Shown: one piece after another, positions 42,017 to 49,983 of the stretch | How positions within the stretch are numbered: position 1 is the stretch's first letter | Layout: each line of letters opens with the position of its first letter | Assembly (NCBI RefSeq): GCF_025989185.1 | Contig: NZ_JAPDNT010000009.1 | Span: forward strand, 62,001 to 126,000 | Length of the DNA: 64,000 bases | Source of the DNA: Limobrevibacterium gyesilva | Lineage (GTDB): Bacteria; Pseudomonadota; Alphaproteobacteria; Acetobacterales; Acetobacteraceae | Direction of reading: 5' to 3' | Program-made: the position numbers and the translations under genes | The notes under the pieces: generated by a model | What the model saw: only the letters and a program-made list of their open reading frames with translations | What the model was told of the DNA's origin: nothing | Database searches by the model: none

Positions 42017-42700
42017 TCAGATCACCGTGCCCAGCCGGCGGCGGCGCGGGAAAACAGCCCCCCCCAGCGCCCAGAAGCCCGCCCGCATCAGCAGCGAGAG
42101 CGCGACATAGAAGACTGCGACGACGATGTAGGTCTCGAATGCGCGATACGTGTCGGACTGGATGAAATTGGCAGCCGCCGTCAGTTCTTCCGTCGAGATC
42201 TGCGAGGTCACGGACGAAGCGAGCATCAGCAGCACGAACTGGCTGGTCAGGGAAGGGTAGACCCGTTCCACCGCGGGCAGCAGGATCACGTGCCAATACA
42301 CCTGCAGGCGCGACAGGCCGAGGCATTCGCCCGCCTCGATCTGCCCACGCGGAATGGCGTCGAAGCCGGCACGCATGATCTCGGTCGCATAGGCGCCGAC
42401 ATTGATGGACAGGGCCACCAGCGCCACGGTGAAGGCGGGCAGGGACAGGCCGAGGCTGGAGAGGCCGAAATAGACCAGGAAGATCTGCACAAGGAACGGC
42501 GTGTTGCGCACAGCCTCCACGTAGAAGCCGCAGGCGGCCGCGATCCAGCGCACCGACCCCCGCCGCCCGACGGCGCAGGCGACGCCGATCGCGAAGCCGA
42601 TCGTGGTCGCGATCAGCGCGAGCTCCAGCGTGAGCAGCGCGCCGTCGCGCAGCATGGGCCACCGCGAGAGGACCGTGGTGAAATCAAGTTCCACGCCCAC
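42017..42700 (-). CDS. Polar amino acid-type ABC importer permease
   Basis: A 227-aa HisM/GlnP-type permease. Helices include GALLTLELALIATTIGFAIG; the motif RNTPFLVQIFLVYFGL and EAA segment RAGFDAIPRGQIEAGECLGL are typical. The start is GTG 42700, 7 bp after the dehydrogenase stop; AGAGG lies close before it. It is the first transport gene of the unit, placed directly after catabolic genes. Confidence 0.9.
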   Translation of the reverse strand: MGVELDFTTVLSRWPMLRDGALLTLELALIATTIGFAIGVACAVGRRGSVRWIAAACGFYVEAVRNTPFLVQIFLVYFGLSSLGLSLPAFTVALVALSINVGAYATEIMRAGFDAIPRGQIEAGECLGLSRLQVYWHVILLPAVERVYPSLTSQFVLLMLASSVTSQISTEELTAAANFIQSDTYRAFETYIVVAVFYVALSLLMRAGFWALGGAVFPRRRRLGTVI

Positions 42701-42707
42701 CTCTGGC

Positions 42708-43604
42708 TCAGTCCCGGACCTGATTGGTCATGCGGTCGTAGACGCGGAACAATGCCTGGTTGCCGTTGCCACCTTCGCCATGGGCACGCGCGGCCACGTA
42801 TTGGCTGGTGACCAGTGCGGTGCCAGGCAGGGGCACGGCCAGGGACTGCGCCATTTCGGCAACGAGGCGCAGATCCTTCAGCATGAGGTCGATGCGGAAA
42901 CCCGCGCTGGCGTCACCGGAAATCATGGCCGGCCCGAGCCGATCGAGCATCCACGACGCCGCCGATCCGCCCATCAATACCTCCCGCATCTGCGCAAGAT
43001 CCACGCCGGACGCTCGCGCCAGAGCCAGCGCCTCGCAGCAGGACTGGATGTTGATGGCGACCATCACCTGGTTGCAGAGCTTCACCGTCTGCCCGGCGCC
43101 GGGGCCGCCGACATGCGTAACCGTCGTGCCCATGGCGGCGAAGAAGCTCCGCGCGCGGGCGAAGGCGGCCGCGCTGCCGCCGGCCATGATGGTCAGTGTG
43201 CCGTTGAGCGCACCGACCGGCCCGCCGGAGACCGGCGCGTCGATCAATTCCACGCCGCGCCCGGCCAGCAACCCGTGCATGCGCCGTGCGGCCTGCGGCG
43301 AGATCGTGCTCATGTCCGCGACGATGCCGCCAGGCGGCGGATTGTCGGCCAGGCCGCCCGGCCCGAGCACCACCGCCTCCACATCCGGTGTATCGGGCAG
43401 CATGGTGATCACGATGTCCGCCGCGCGCGCGGCCTCGGCAATACTGGCGGCGGGCACGGCCCCGGAAATCTCCGCCACTGCCTCGGGGCGGACGTCGTAC
43501 GCATGCACGGCGTGGCCGGCCTTCAGCAGGTTGCGGGCCATGTGGCAGCCCATCGTGCCGAGGCCGATGAAGCCGACTGTTCCGGGTGTCGCGTGTTCTG
43601 TCAT
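42708..43604 (-). CDS. HIBADH/tartronate-semialdehyde reductase-type dehydrogenase (second copy)
   Basis: A 298-aa beta-hydroxyacid dehydrogenase. The NAD(P) motif is GTVGFIGLGTMGCHMARNLL, the substrate motif DAPVSGGPVGALNGTLTIM, and the catalytic lysine lies in GQTVKLCNQVMVAIN. The protein starts at ATG 43604 (MTEHATPGTVGF); open codons further upstream are not conserved in type. Substrates in the family are 3-hydroxyisobutyrate, tartronate semialdehyde, L-threonate and similar. A related enzyme is encoded at 44643, so the pathway may contain two hydroxyacid oxidation steps. Confidence 0.9.
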   Translation of the reverse strand: MTEHATPGTVGFIGLGTMGCHMARNLLKAGHAVHAYDVRPEAVAEISGAVPAASIAEAARAADIVITMLPDTPDVEAVVLGPGGLADNPPPGGIVADMSTISPQAARRMHGLLAGRGVELIDAPVSGGPVGALNGTLTIMAGGSAAAFARARSFFAAMGTTVTHVGGPGAGQTVKLCNQVMVAINIQSCCEALALARASGVDLAQMREVLMGGSAASWMLDRLGPAMISGDASAGFRIDLMLKDLRLVAEMAQSLAVPLPGTALVTSQYVAARAHGEGGNGNQALFRVYDRMTNQVRD

Positions 43605-43737
43605 GGGTCTCTTGTTCACAGGGGTCTGATTGATAGCCAAGGGAAGGCCGCCAACGTGGGGGCGGCGGAGAGGCCGAGGCGGCGTCGCGTGATGATCATT
43701 GTTGTCGCCTCCGTCTGGTCTTGCTTGGGCACGCCGT

Positions 43738-44643
43738 CTACAGCCGGTAGACGCGCACCGCGTTGTCGTGCAGCAGCAGCCGTTGTTCCGCTTCCGGACG
43801 GTCGGCGATAGCGCGGAGAAATCCGTCGACAATTGCGTCATAGCTGCCGATCAGGCTGTCCACCGGGAAGTTGCTCGCGAACAGGCATCGCTCGGGCCCG
43901 AAGATCGCGATGGCGTCGCGGATCACTGGCCCGTTCGCGTCATAGCGCCAGTCCTGCCCCGGCAGCCCGAGCCCCGAGATCTTCAGCGCGACATTCGGCG
44001 CCCGCGCCGCCGTCGCCAGCCCGGCGCGCCATGCCGCCAATCCCTCCGCCGACCGATCCGACGGGAGGGCCGCGTGGTTGATGATGATCGGCGTGTCCGG
44101 AAAATCGATGGCCAGTGCTGCGGCCGCATCCATGTGCCACCAGGGCGTCTGCAGATCGAAGCTCAGGCCATGCCTGGCGAGCAGCGCGTAGCCGCCGCGC
44201 CACACCGGGCAATCCATCGAGCCGGGCGCGCCGCGGCGTGCGGCATCGGGCGTTGCCGCGCTGCGCGGCTTGTGGCGGATGCCGCGCACCAGCGGCCGAG
44301 CCGCCTGGGCCGCGAGCACATCGGCGACGTCGTCCCGGTCCAGCCAGGCCTGCGCCACGCAGGCGCTCGGCAGACCTTCCGCAGCCGCCAGCGCGGTCAG
44401 CCAATCCGTCTCCGCCACCGGACGCGCAGGCTCGAACTCTGCCTCGACATGGACCGTCGCCGCGATGCGGTGGCGCGCGGTGTCGCGGCGGTAGTCGGCC
44501 GGCAGGTAGTTGCGGCGCAGCGCCGCGTAGCTGCCGTAACGGAACGGGATCGGCTCGGGATCGCTCAACCAGGGATGGCGATTGCGGTCGAGATTCCAGA
44601 AATGCTGGTGCGCATCGACGATGGGAAGCGGCGTCGTCTGCAT
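43738..44643 (-). CDS. Amidohydrolase/lactonase (amidohydro_2, YgjH/fuconolactonase-like)
   Basis: A 301-aa metal-dependent hydrolase with the N-terminal VDAHQHFWNLDRNRHPWL motif, where HxH binds metal, plus VHVEAEFEPARPVAET, IIINHAALPSD and the late ASNFPVDSLIGSYDA aspartate segment. This subgroup includes L-fuconolactonase, L-rhamnono-lactonase and 2-pyrone-4,6-dicarboxylate lactonase. ATG 44643 overlaps the preceding stop by 1 nt (TGATG). A lactonase beside hydroxyacid dehydrogenases suggests sugar-acid catabolism. Confidence 0.88.
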   Translation of the reverse strand: MQTTPLPIVDAHQHFWNLDRNRHPWLSDPEPIPFRYGSYAALRRNYLPADYRRDTARHRIAATVHVEAEFEPARPVAETDWLTALAAAEGLPSACVAQAWLDRDDVADVLAAQAARPLVRGIRHKPRSAATPDAARRGAPGSMDCPVWRGGYALLARHGLSFDLQTPWWHMDAAAALAIDFPDTPIIINHAALPSDRSAEGLAAWRAGLATAARAPNVALKISGLGLPGQDWRYDANGPVIRDAIAIFGPERCLFASNFPVDSLIGSYDAIVDGFLRAIADRPEAEQRLLLHDNAVRVYRL

Positions 44644-45536
44644 CACGGCTGCTCTTCATAGAGCCGCAGGATGGAGGCGCTGTCCTCCATCCCGTGGCCG
44701 CGCCCCACATGCGCGGCGTAGCGCGCACAGGCGGTCTGCACCATCGGCAGCGAGAGCTGCAGGCCGTCCGCGAATGCCGTGACCGCCTTCATGTCCTTCA
44801 GCAACTGCCGCGAGAAGCTCAACGGCGGATCGAAGGCGCGGCGCTGCATCTGCGGATACACGCGCTGCAGCAGCGTGCTGTCCGCGAATCCGCCGGCCAG
44901 GCACGCGGGTATCGCCGCCGCGTCGATCCCGGCCTGCTCGGCCAGGCGCAGCGCTTCCGCCATCAGCACGAAGCCCGATCCGACGATCGCCTGGTTGATG
45001 ATCTTGGCGACCTGCCCGGCACCCACGCCGCCGACGCGCGTGATATTGGCGCCGAGATCGGCAAGCACCGGCCGCGCCGCTACCCAATCCGTGTCGCCCG
45101 CCCCCGCCATGATCGTCAGCGTGCCCGTCCGCGCCGCCGCCGGCCCGCCCGAGACCGGCGCATCAACCCAGCCGGCGCTCGTCCTGGCTTTCAGGCGCGT
45201 GGCGAAATCGCGCGTCGCCGCGGGATCGATGGTGGAATGGTCGATCAACAGGCGCGCACCCCGCGCCGCCTCGGCCACACCATCGGAGCCCCAGATGCAG
45301 TCCGACACGGCCTCGGTGTTCAGCACGCAGAGCAGCACGATGTCGCTGGCCTCGGCCACCGCGCGCGGCGACGGGGCCCAGACTGCACCGGCCGCCACCA
45401 CCGGATCGGCGCGGGAGGGTTCGCGGTTCCACACGACGACTTTCCGGCCCTGGTCGAGCAGCCGCAGCGTCATGGGGGTGCCCATCAGGCCGATGCCGAT
45501 GAAGCCGATGACATCCTTCGTTGCGGCGTTGCTCAT
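44643..45536 (-). CDS. HIBADH/tartronate-semialdehyde reductase-type dehydrogenase (first copy)
   Basis: A 297-aa beta-hydroxyacid dehydrogenase. NAD(P) motif DVIGFIGIGLMGTPMTLRLL, substrate motif DAPVSGGPAAARTGTLTIM and catalytic lysine in GAGQVAKIINQAIVGS. It is the first enzyme gene after the regulator (22 bp gap) and shares only general family similarity with the copy at 42708, so the two probably act on different hydroxyacids. Confidence 0.9.
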   Translation of the reverse strand: MSNAATKDVIGFIGIGLMGTPMTLRLLDQGRKVVVWNREPSRADPVVAAGAVWAPSPRAVAEASDIVLLCVLNTEAVSDCIWGSDGVAEAARGARLLIDHSTIDPAATRDFATRLKARTSAGWVDAPVSGGPAAARTGTLTIMAGAGDTDWVAARPVLADLGANITRVGGVGAGQVAKIINQAIVGSGFVLMAEALRLAEQAGIDAAAIPACLAGGFADSTLLQRVYPQMQRRAFDPPLSFSRQLLKDMKAVTAFADGLQLSLPMVQTACARYAAHVGRGHGMEDSASILRLYEEQP

Positions 45537-45558
45537 ATGCGCGCTCCCCGGAATGCGG

Positions 45559-46302
45559 TCAGGTCGGCGCCGACGGATCGGCGAGCGCCGCCCGCCGGCG
45601 ATACTCGTCGCCGATGGCGAAATGCTTGCGCAGGATGTCGTCGGCGTTGCGCTCGTCGCGGGCGACGATCGCCTGGAACAGCCGTTCGTGATCCTGGGCG
45701 ACGTGGTCCTTCATGTTGCCGTAGCGGCGCACGAGATCGCGCCGGTCGCGGTGCGACTGGCGCAATACCTCGCCCATGGCCTGATACAGGCACAGCAACG
45801 TCTCCGACTTGCTCGCGCGCACCATCGCGTCGTGGAACGCGTGATCGGCCTCGGCGCCGGCCGTCGGGTCGTCGATCGTGGACCGGATATGGTCGAGGGC
45901 GCCGCGCAGGCGCTCGATATCCGCGAGCGTGGCGCGCTGGCAGGCCAGCCTTATGGCCTGGCACTCGATGGCGATGCGCGCCTGCATCACGTCGTCGGTC
46001 ATGTCCGCCCGCTGGGCGAGGGCGAAGGCAAAAAACTCGCCCAGCACCGAGACATCCGGGCGGCGGACGATGGTGCCGACGCCGTGCAGGATCTCGACCA
46101 CGCCGATCATGGCGAGCGCGCGCAACGCCTCGCGCAAGACCGGCCGCGACACGCCGAGCCGCTGGCAGAGTTCACGCTCCGGGGTCAGCCGGTCGCCGGG
46201 CTTGATGGCCCCGGCGAGGAACTGTTCACGCAGAAAGGCGAAGACCTTGTCGAAGCCTTTGCCGCAGGCGTCCTCCGGGCGGGTGATCTGCGGCTTTTCC
46301 AC
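45559..46302 (-). CDS. FadR/GntR-family transcriptional regulator (FCD domain)
   Basis: A 247-aa regulator. The N-terminal winged helix includes LREQFLAGAIKPGDRLTPER, ELCQRLGVSRPVLREALRAL and VGTIVRRP; the C-terminal FCD ligand domain contains RIAIECQAIRLACQRAT and DHAFHDAMVRASKSETL with metal/ligand histidines. I start it at GTG 46302. A longer frame to TTG 46356 would translate the operator-like palindrome at 46316-46330 and is unlikely. As the first gene of the minus-strand unit it probably represses its own operon until a pathway acid binds. Confidence 0.9.
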   Translation of the reverse strand: MEKPQITRPEDACGKGFDKVFAFLREQFLAGAIKPGDRLTPERELCQRLGVSRPVLREALRALAMIGVVEILHGVGTIVRRPDVSVLGEFFAFALAQRADMTDDVMQARIAIECQAIRLACQRATLADIERLRGALDHIRSTIDDPTAGAEADHAFHDAMVRASKSETLLCLYQAMGEVLRQSHRDRRDLVRRYGNMKDHVAQDHERLFQAIVARDERNADDILRKHFAIGDEYRRRAALADPSAPT

Positions 46303-46315
46303 GTGCCTGACCTGA

Positions 46316-46330
46316 TGTGGTATGACCACA
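46316..46330. promoter_or_regulatory. Probable operator for the FadR/GntR regulator
   Basis: TGTGGTATGACCACA has perfect 6-bp arms (TGTGGT/ACCACA) around ATG. Its core TGGT-N3-ACCA matches the general operator shape of FadR-subfamily GntR regulators. It ends 14 bp before the regulator's GTG start, so binding would block the nine-gene unit. A looser second dyad, TGACC-N11-GGTCA, lies at 46334-46354. Confidence 0.65.
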
Positions 46331-46356
46331 CTACTGACCACCTGATGGGCGGTCAA

Positions 46357-46520
46357 CCAGCCTGCACGGCATCAGCGAGGACATTCCGGCCGGTCCGCGT
46401 ACGGATGCCCGGGACGGGCCCCGCGCAGGATCTGGAAACCCGCCCGCGTGCGCGCATCTGTGCTGAAGGGCGCCCGTCGGCCTATGCTACAGGCAGGACC
46501 GGCGGGATGAGGGTCGGTCG
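46357..46520. promoter_or_regulatory. Divergent region between regulator operon and efflux operon
   Basis: 164 bp holding the promoter of the plus-strand efflux operon and possibly part of the minus-strand promoter. The adjacent palindrome at 46316 might also affect the efflux genes. GAGGG at about 46509 precedes the ATG of the efflux pump gene. Confidence 0.4.
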
Positions 46521-48572
46521 ATGACACTGCCTGGCCTGCGTGACTGGCTGTTCGCGATCAGGACGTTCGCGGGCGCGATGCTCGCGCTCTGGATCGCGCT
46601 CGCGCTGGATCTGGAGCGGCCCTACTGGGCGATGGCCACCGCCTATATCGTGGCGCAGCCGCTGACCGGCGCCATGCGCTCCAGGTCCCTCTATCGCTTT
46701 TGCGGCACGCTGCTGGGCGCGACGGCGGCCGTAGTACTGGTCCCCAACCTCGCGAGCGCGCCGGAACTGCTGAGCGCCGCAATGGCGCTGTGGACCGGGC
46801 TGTGCCTCTACGCCGCGGTGCTCGATCGCTCGCCGCGCAGCTACATCTTCATGCTGGCCGGCTACACCGCGGCCATTATCGGCTTCCCCAGCGTCGCCGC
46901 GCCCGACGCGATCTTCGAGAGTGCGCTCTCGCGAACCGAGGAGATCTCGCTCGGCATCATGTGCACGACGCTGGTCGGCAGCGTCGTCTTGCCGCGGCCG
47001 GCCGGCTCGGTGCTGACTTTCCGGATCCAGTCCTGGCTGCGCGATGCCAACGCCTGGGCCCTGCAGGCGCTGGCGGGATTGCCCGAGGATGCGCAGACTC
47101 GCGCCATCCGCCGGCGGCTCGCGGCCGACGCGGTGGAGATCGGGATGCTGATCTCCTATCTTGCCTTCGATACCTCCAAGCTGCAGGTCGCCACCCGGCC
47201 GATAACGGCGCTACAGCAGCGCATCCTGATGCTCCTTCCGGCGCTGAGCGGCGTCGGCGATCGCGTTGCAGCACTGCGCGAGGCGGGCGGGATAACGCCC
47301 GATCTGCGGCGTCTGCTCGATGAGCTGGCGGCCTGGGTCCGCGCCGGAGTGAACGCGCCGCAAGCGGAGGGCGTGCGCCTGCGGCAGACGATCGCCGGGC
47401 TCGAGCTGCCGCTCGGTCCGCAATCACGCTGGAACGACATCATGCTGACGAGCCTGCTCATGCGGTTGCGCGAGCTGACGATGATCAAACAGGACGCACA
47501 CGCCTTGCTCGATCAGATCGCGTCCGGCAGCCCCCGTATGCCCACGACGCTCGTGATTCCGCGCAAGGAGGCGGCAACCGCCTTGCAGCATCGGGACCAC
47601 GGCATGGCCCTGCTGTCGGGCTTTTCCGCCGCCCTCACGATCGGCCTGATCTGCACATTCTGGATCGCCTCGGCCTGGCCGGACGGCGCGATGGCGGCGC
47701 AGATGGCGGCCATCGCCTGCTCGTTCTTCGCGGCCCAGGACGATCCGGCGCCGGCCATCGTGAACCTTCTCTACGTCTCGGTCGCGGCGGTGATCGTCGA
47801 TACCGTCTACCTGTTCGCGGTGCTGCCGATGGTTCACGACTTCGAGATGCTGGCGCTTGCCCTGGCGGTGTTCTTCATCCCCGTCGGCCTGCTGATTTCC
47901 TTGCCGGCAACCTTCGGCACCGGCATGGCGCTGGCGGCCAATGGCGCGTCGCTGATGGGCCTGCAGGGCCGCTACTCGGGGGATTTCACGAGCTTCGCCG
48001 GCAACGGCCTGGGGCTGGTCGTAGGCATGGGCACCGCGGCCGTGGTCACGGGCATCGTGCGGTCTGTCGGCGCGGAATGGAGCGCGTGGCGGCTGCTGCG
48101 GGCGGGCTGGTCGGACATCGCCAGCGCCGCCACCCATCCCGATGCGCGTGACCGGTCAGCATTCGCTGGCGTGATGATCGATCGGCTCGGCATGCTCGTC
48201 TCGCGGCTTGCCACGGTGCAGGCCGGCAGGGGGCTGGCGGCCACGGACATGCTGACCGATCTGCGCATCGGGCTGAACGTGGTCGATCTGCAGCGCGGCG
48301 CCGCACTCCTGGCCGGCCCGGCGGGCGATGCCGTGCGTCAGCTGCTTGAGGCGGTGGCGAAGTACTACCGCAGCGAAGTGCCGGCACCACCGGCGGTGGC
48401 ACTGCGCGAGGCGATCGACCGGGCCATCCGCGACGTCACCGCGGCACCGGACGCGAACACCCGCGACGTCCTGTTGCAGATCGTCGGCATCCGGCGCGGC
48501 CTGTTCCCTGATGCGCCGCCCTATGAGCCGGGGGCTGCTCCTGTGCCGCCGGCATTGCAGGCCGCGGTATGA
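46521..48572 (+). CDS. FUSC-family efflux pump inner-membrane protein (AaeB-like)
   Basis: A 683-aa membrane protein with two blocks of transmembrane helices, about residues 15-160 (TFAGAMLALWIALALDLERP, WAMATAYIVAQPLTGAMRSR) and 355-520 (LLSGFSAALTIGLICTFWIA, AVFFIPVGLLISLPATFGTG), each followed by a soluble region. This is the FUSC/AaeB layout of aromatic-acid and fusaric-acid exporters. The next two genes encode the DUF1656 small membrane protein and a periplasmic adaptor, completing the set. No outer-membrane factor gene is adjacent. Confidence 0.9.
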   Translation: MTLPGLRDWLFAIRTFAGAMLALWIALALDLERPYWAMATAYIVAQPLTGAMRSRSLYRFCGTLLGATAAVVLVPNLASAPELLSAAMALWTGLCLYAAVLDRSPRSYIFMLAGYTAAIIGFPSVAAPDAIFESALSRTEEISLGIMCTTLVGSVVLPRPAGSVLTFRIQSWLRDANAWALQALAGLPEDAQTRAIRRRLAADAVEIGMLISYLAFDTSKLQVATRPITALQQRILMLLPALSGVGDRVAALREAGGITPDLRRLLDELAAWVRAGVNAPQAEGVRLRQTIAGLELPLGPQSRWNDIMLTSLLMRLRELTMIKQDAHALLDQIASGSPRMPTTLVIPRKEAATALQHRDHGMALLSGFSAALTIGLICTFWIASAWPDGAMAAQMAAIACSFFAAQDDPAPAIVNLLYVSVAAVIVDTVYLFAVLPMVHDFEMLALALAVFFIPVGLLISLPATFGTGMALAANGASLMGLQGRYSGDFTSFAGNGLGLVVGMGTAAVVTGIVRSVGAEWSAWRLLRAGWSDIASAATHPDARDRSAFAGVMIDRLGMLVSRLATVQAGRGLAATDMLTDLRIGLNVVDLQRGAALLAGPAGDAVRQLLEAVAKYYRSEVPAPPAVALREAIDRAIRDVTAAPDANTRDVLLQIVGIRRGLFPDAPPYEPGAAPVPPALQAAV

Positions 48573-48769
48573 TCCGCGAAGTCGATCTCTACGGCATCTT
48601 CGTCTCGCCGCTGCTGCTGTGGATGGTTGCCGCGCTGCTGGTCTGTGGGGCCGTCCGCCGTGGGCTTGGCGCGCTCGGCTTCTACCGTTTCGTCTGGCAT
48701 CGGCCATTGTTCGACCTTGCCCTTCTGGTCATCGTCCTGGGCGCCATCGTCGCCCTGATCCCGCTCTGA
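48569..48769 (+). CDS. DUF1656 small membrane protein (AaeX-like)
   Basis: A 66-aa protein beginning MIREVDLYGIFVSPLLLWMV, with two hydrophobic helices separated by RRGLGALGFYRFVWHRPLFD. This is the DUF1656/AaeX pattern found between FUSC pumps and their adaptor proteins. It overlaps the pump gene by 4 bp. The role of AaeX is unknown, but it is a constant partner of these efflux systems. Confidence 0.93.
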   Translation: MIREVDLYGIFVSPLLLWMVAALLVCGAVRRGLGALGFYRFVWHRPLFDLALLVIVLGAIVALIPL

Positions 48770-48777
48770 TTGGCACA

Positions 48778-49671
48778 ATGAGAAACCTGCTCGCTATTCT
48801 TGGCCGCCTGTCCGTCACACTGGTCATGGTCGCCATGGCCGCCGTCGTCGGTTGGCAGCTCTGGATCTACTACATGGACGCGCCCTGGACACGCGACGGC
48901 CGAGTACGCGCCGACGTGGTCCAGGTCGCACCCGATGTGTCCGGCCTGGTCAGCGAGGTGCTGGTCCACGACAACGATACGGTGCACGTCGGCCAGATCC
49001 TGTTCCGCATCGACCCCGTACGCTATGAGCTGGCGCTGCAGGTGGCCGAAGCCGTCCTGGCCAGCAAGACGGCGGCGGCCCAGGAGGCGCAACGGGAGAT
49101 GAAACGCTACCGTTCGCTCTCCAACCTCTCGGTGTCGGAGGAGGCGCAGCAGCAACGCGCGGCCGCGGACCAGATCGCGACCGCCGCATACCAGCAGGCC
49201 CTGGTGGAGCGGAACCTCGCCCAGCTGAACCTCGAACGCACCGCGGTCAAGGCGACGGTGAATGGCACGATCACCAATTTCGGCATGCGGCCGGGCGACT
49301 ACGTCACCACCGGCGAAGGCGTGGCGGCGCTGGTGGACAGCGACAGCTTTCATGTCGATGGCTACTTCGAGGAAACCAAGCTGCCGCGCATCAGGATCGG
49401 CGACCGCGCGCTGGTGCATCTGATGGGCCAGGATGCGGACATCATCGGGCACGTTGACAGCGTGGCCGCCGGCATCGCCGACCGCGAGCGGACCTTGAGC
49501 AGTTCGCTGCTTGCCGACGTGAACCCGACCTTTACCTGGGTCCGGTTGGCACAGCGCGTCCCGGTCCGCATCACGCTCGACCATGTGCCGCCGCAAGTCG
49601 AGTTGGTGGCCGGGCGGACGGCGACGGTCGAAGTGCTGCCGCAGCAGGCGGCGGCGCAAGCGGCGAAATAG
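48778..49671 (+). CDS. HlyD/AaeA-type periplasmic adaptor protein
   Basis: A 297-aa membrane fusion protein. A single N-terminal helix (LLAILGRLSVTLVMVAMAAV) anchors it; then come the barrel-sandwich/lipoyl half-motifs (VVQVAPDVSGLVSEVLVHDN and LERTAVKATVNGTITNFGMR), a short coiled-coil hairpin between them, and a beta-barrel end. It links the inner-membrane FUSC pump to an outer-membrane channel. ATG 48778 follows the DUF1656 gene by 8 bp. Confidence 0.92.
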   Translation: MRNLLAILGRLSVTLVMVAMAAVVGWQLWIYYMDAPWTRDGRVRADVVQVAPDVSGLVSEVLVHDNDTVHVGQILFRIDPVRYELALQVAEAVLASKTAAAQEAQREMKRYRSLSNLSVSEEAQQQRAAADQIATAAYQQALVERNLAQLNLERTAVKATVNGTITNFGMRPGDYVTTGEGVAALVDSDSFHVDGYFEETKLPRIRIGDRALVHLMGQDADIIGHVDSVAAGIADRERTLSSSLLADVNPTFTWVRLAQRVPVRITLDHVPPQVELVAGRTATVEVLPQQAAAQAAK

Positions 49672-49983
49672 AAGGCACGTCGCCAGCACCAATGCCAGAG
49701 ACATCACGAGGCGGTCATGGCGGCTTCAGCCGTGCTGTCCGCCAGCAATCGATGCTTCAATGCCCTCGACGACGACCCTGCTTTCTTCAGCCAGCTACAG
49801 GCGGAAGCCGAAACACTGTGTCCTTGGCAAATGGGCCGGGCATCGGTACGCGCACCTCTGCGTGAGCTTCGAACTGCATGGGAATAAGTGGCCGGGACCG
49901 GCGTCTGTGTTGCGGAAGAAGCCCGGGGTGCCCGGCGAGTCGCCGAGGGCCAGGGTGATCTTTGCAATCGGCGTGGAGACACC
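49672..49983 (+). other. Intergenic region, nothing supported
   Basis: Open frames on both strands cross this stretch of about 310 bp but none has recognisable family sequence, a good ribosome binding site or an even composition. The last 20 bp precede the next gene without a strong Shine-Dalgarno sequence (GGAG at 49975-49978). No hairpin of note was seen after the adaptor gene. Confidence 0.4.

Noticed and set aside
46303-46356. Longer N-terminus for the GntR regulator from TTG 46356
   Set aside because: The extra codons translate the palindromic operator and resemble no GntR N-terminus.
47424-48137. A 237-codon minus-strand open frame opposite the FUSC pump gene
   Set aside because: Composition is His/Arg/Gly/Gln-rich nonsense typical of antisense GC-rich frames; the pump gene has clear membrane helices.
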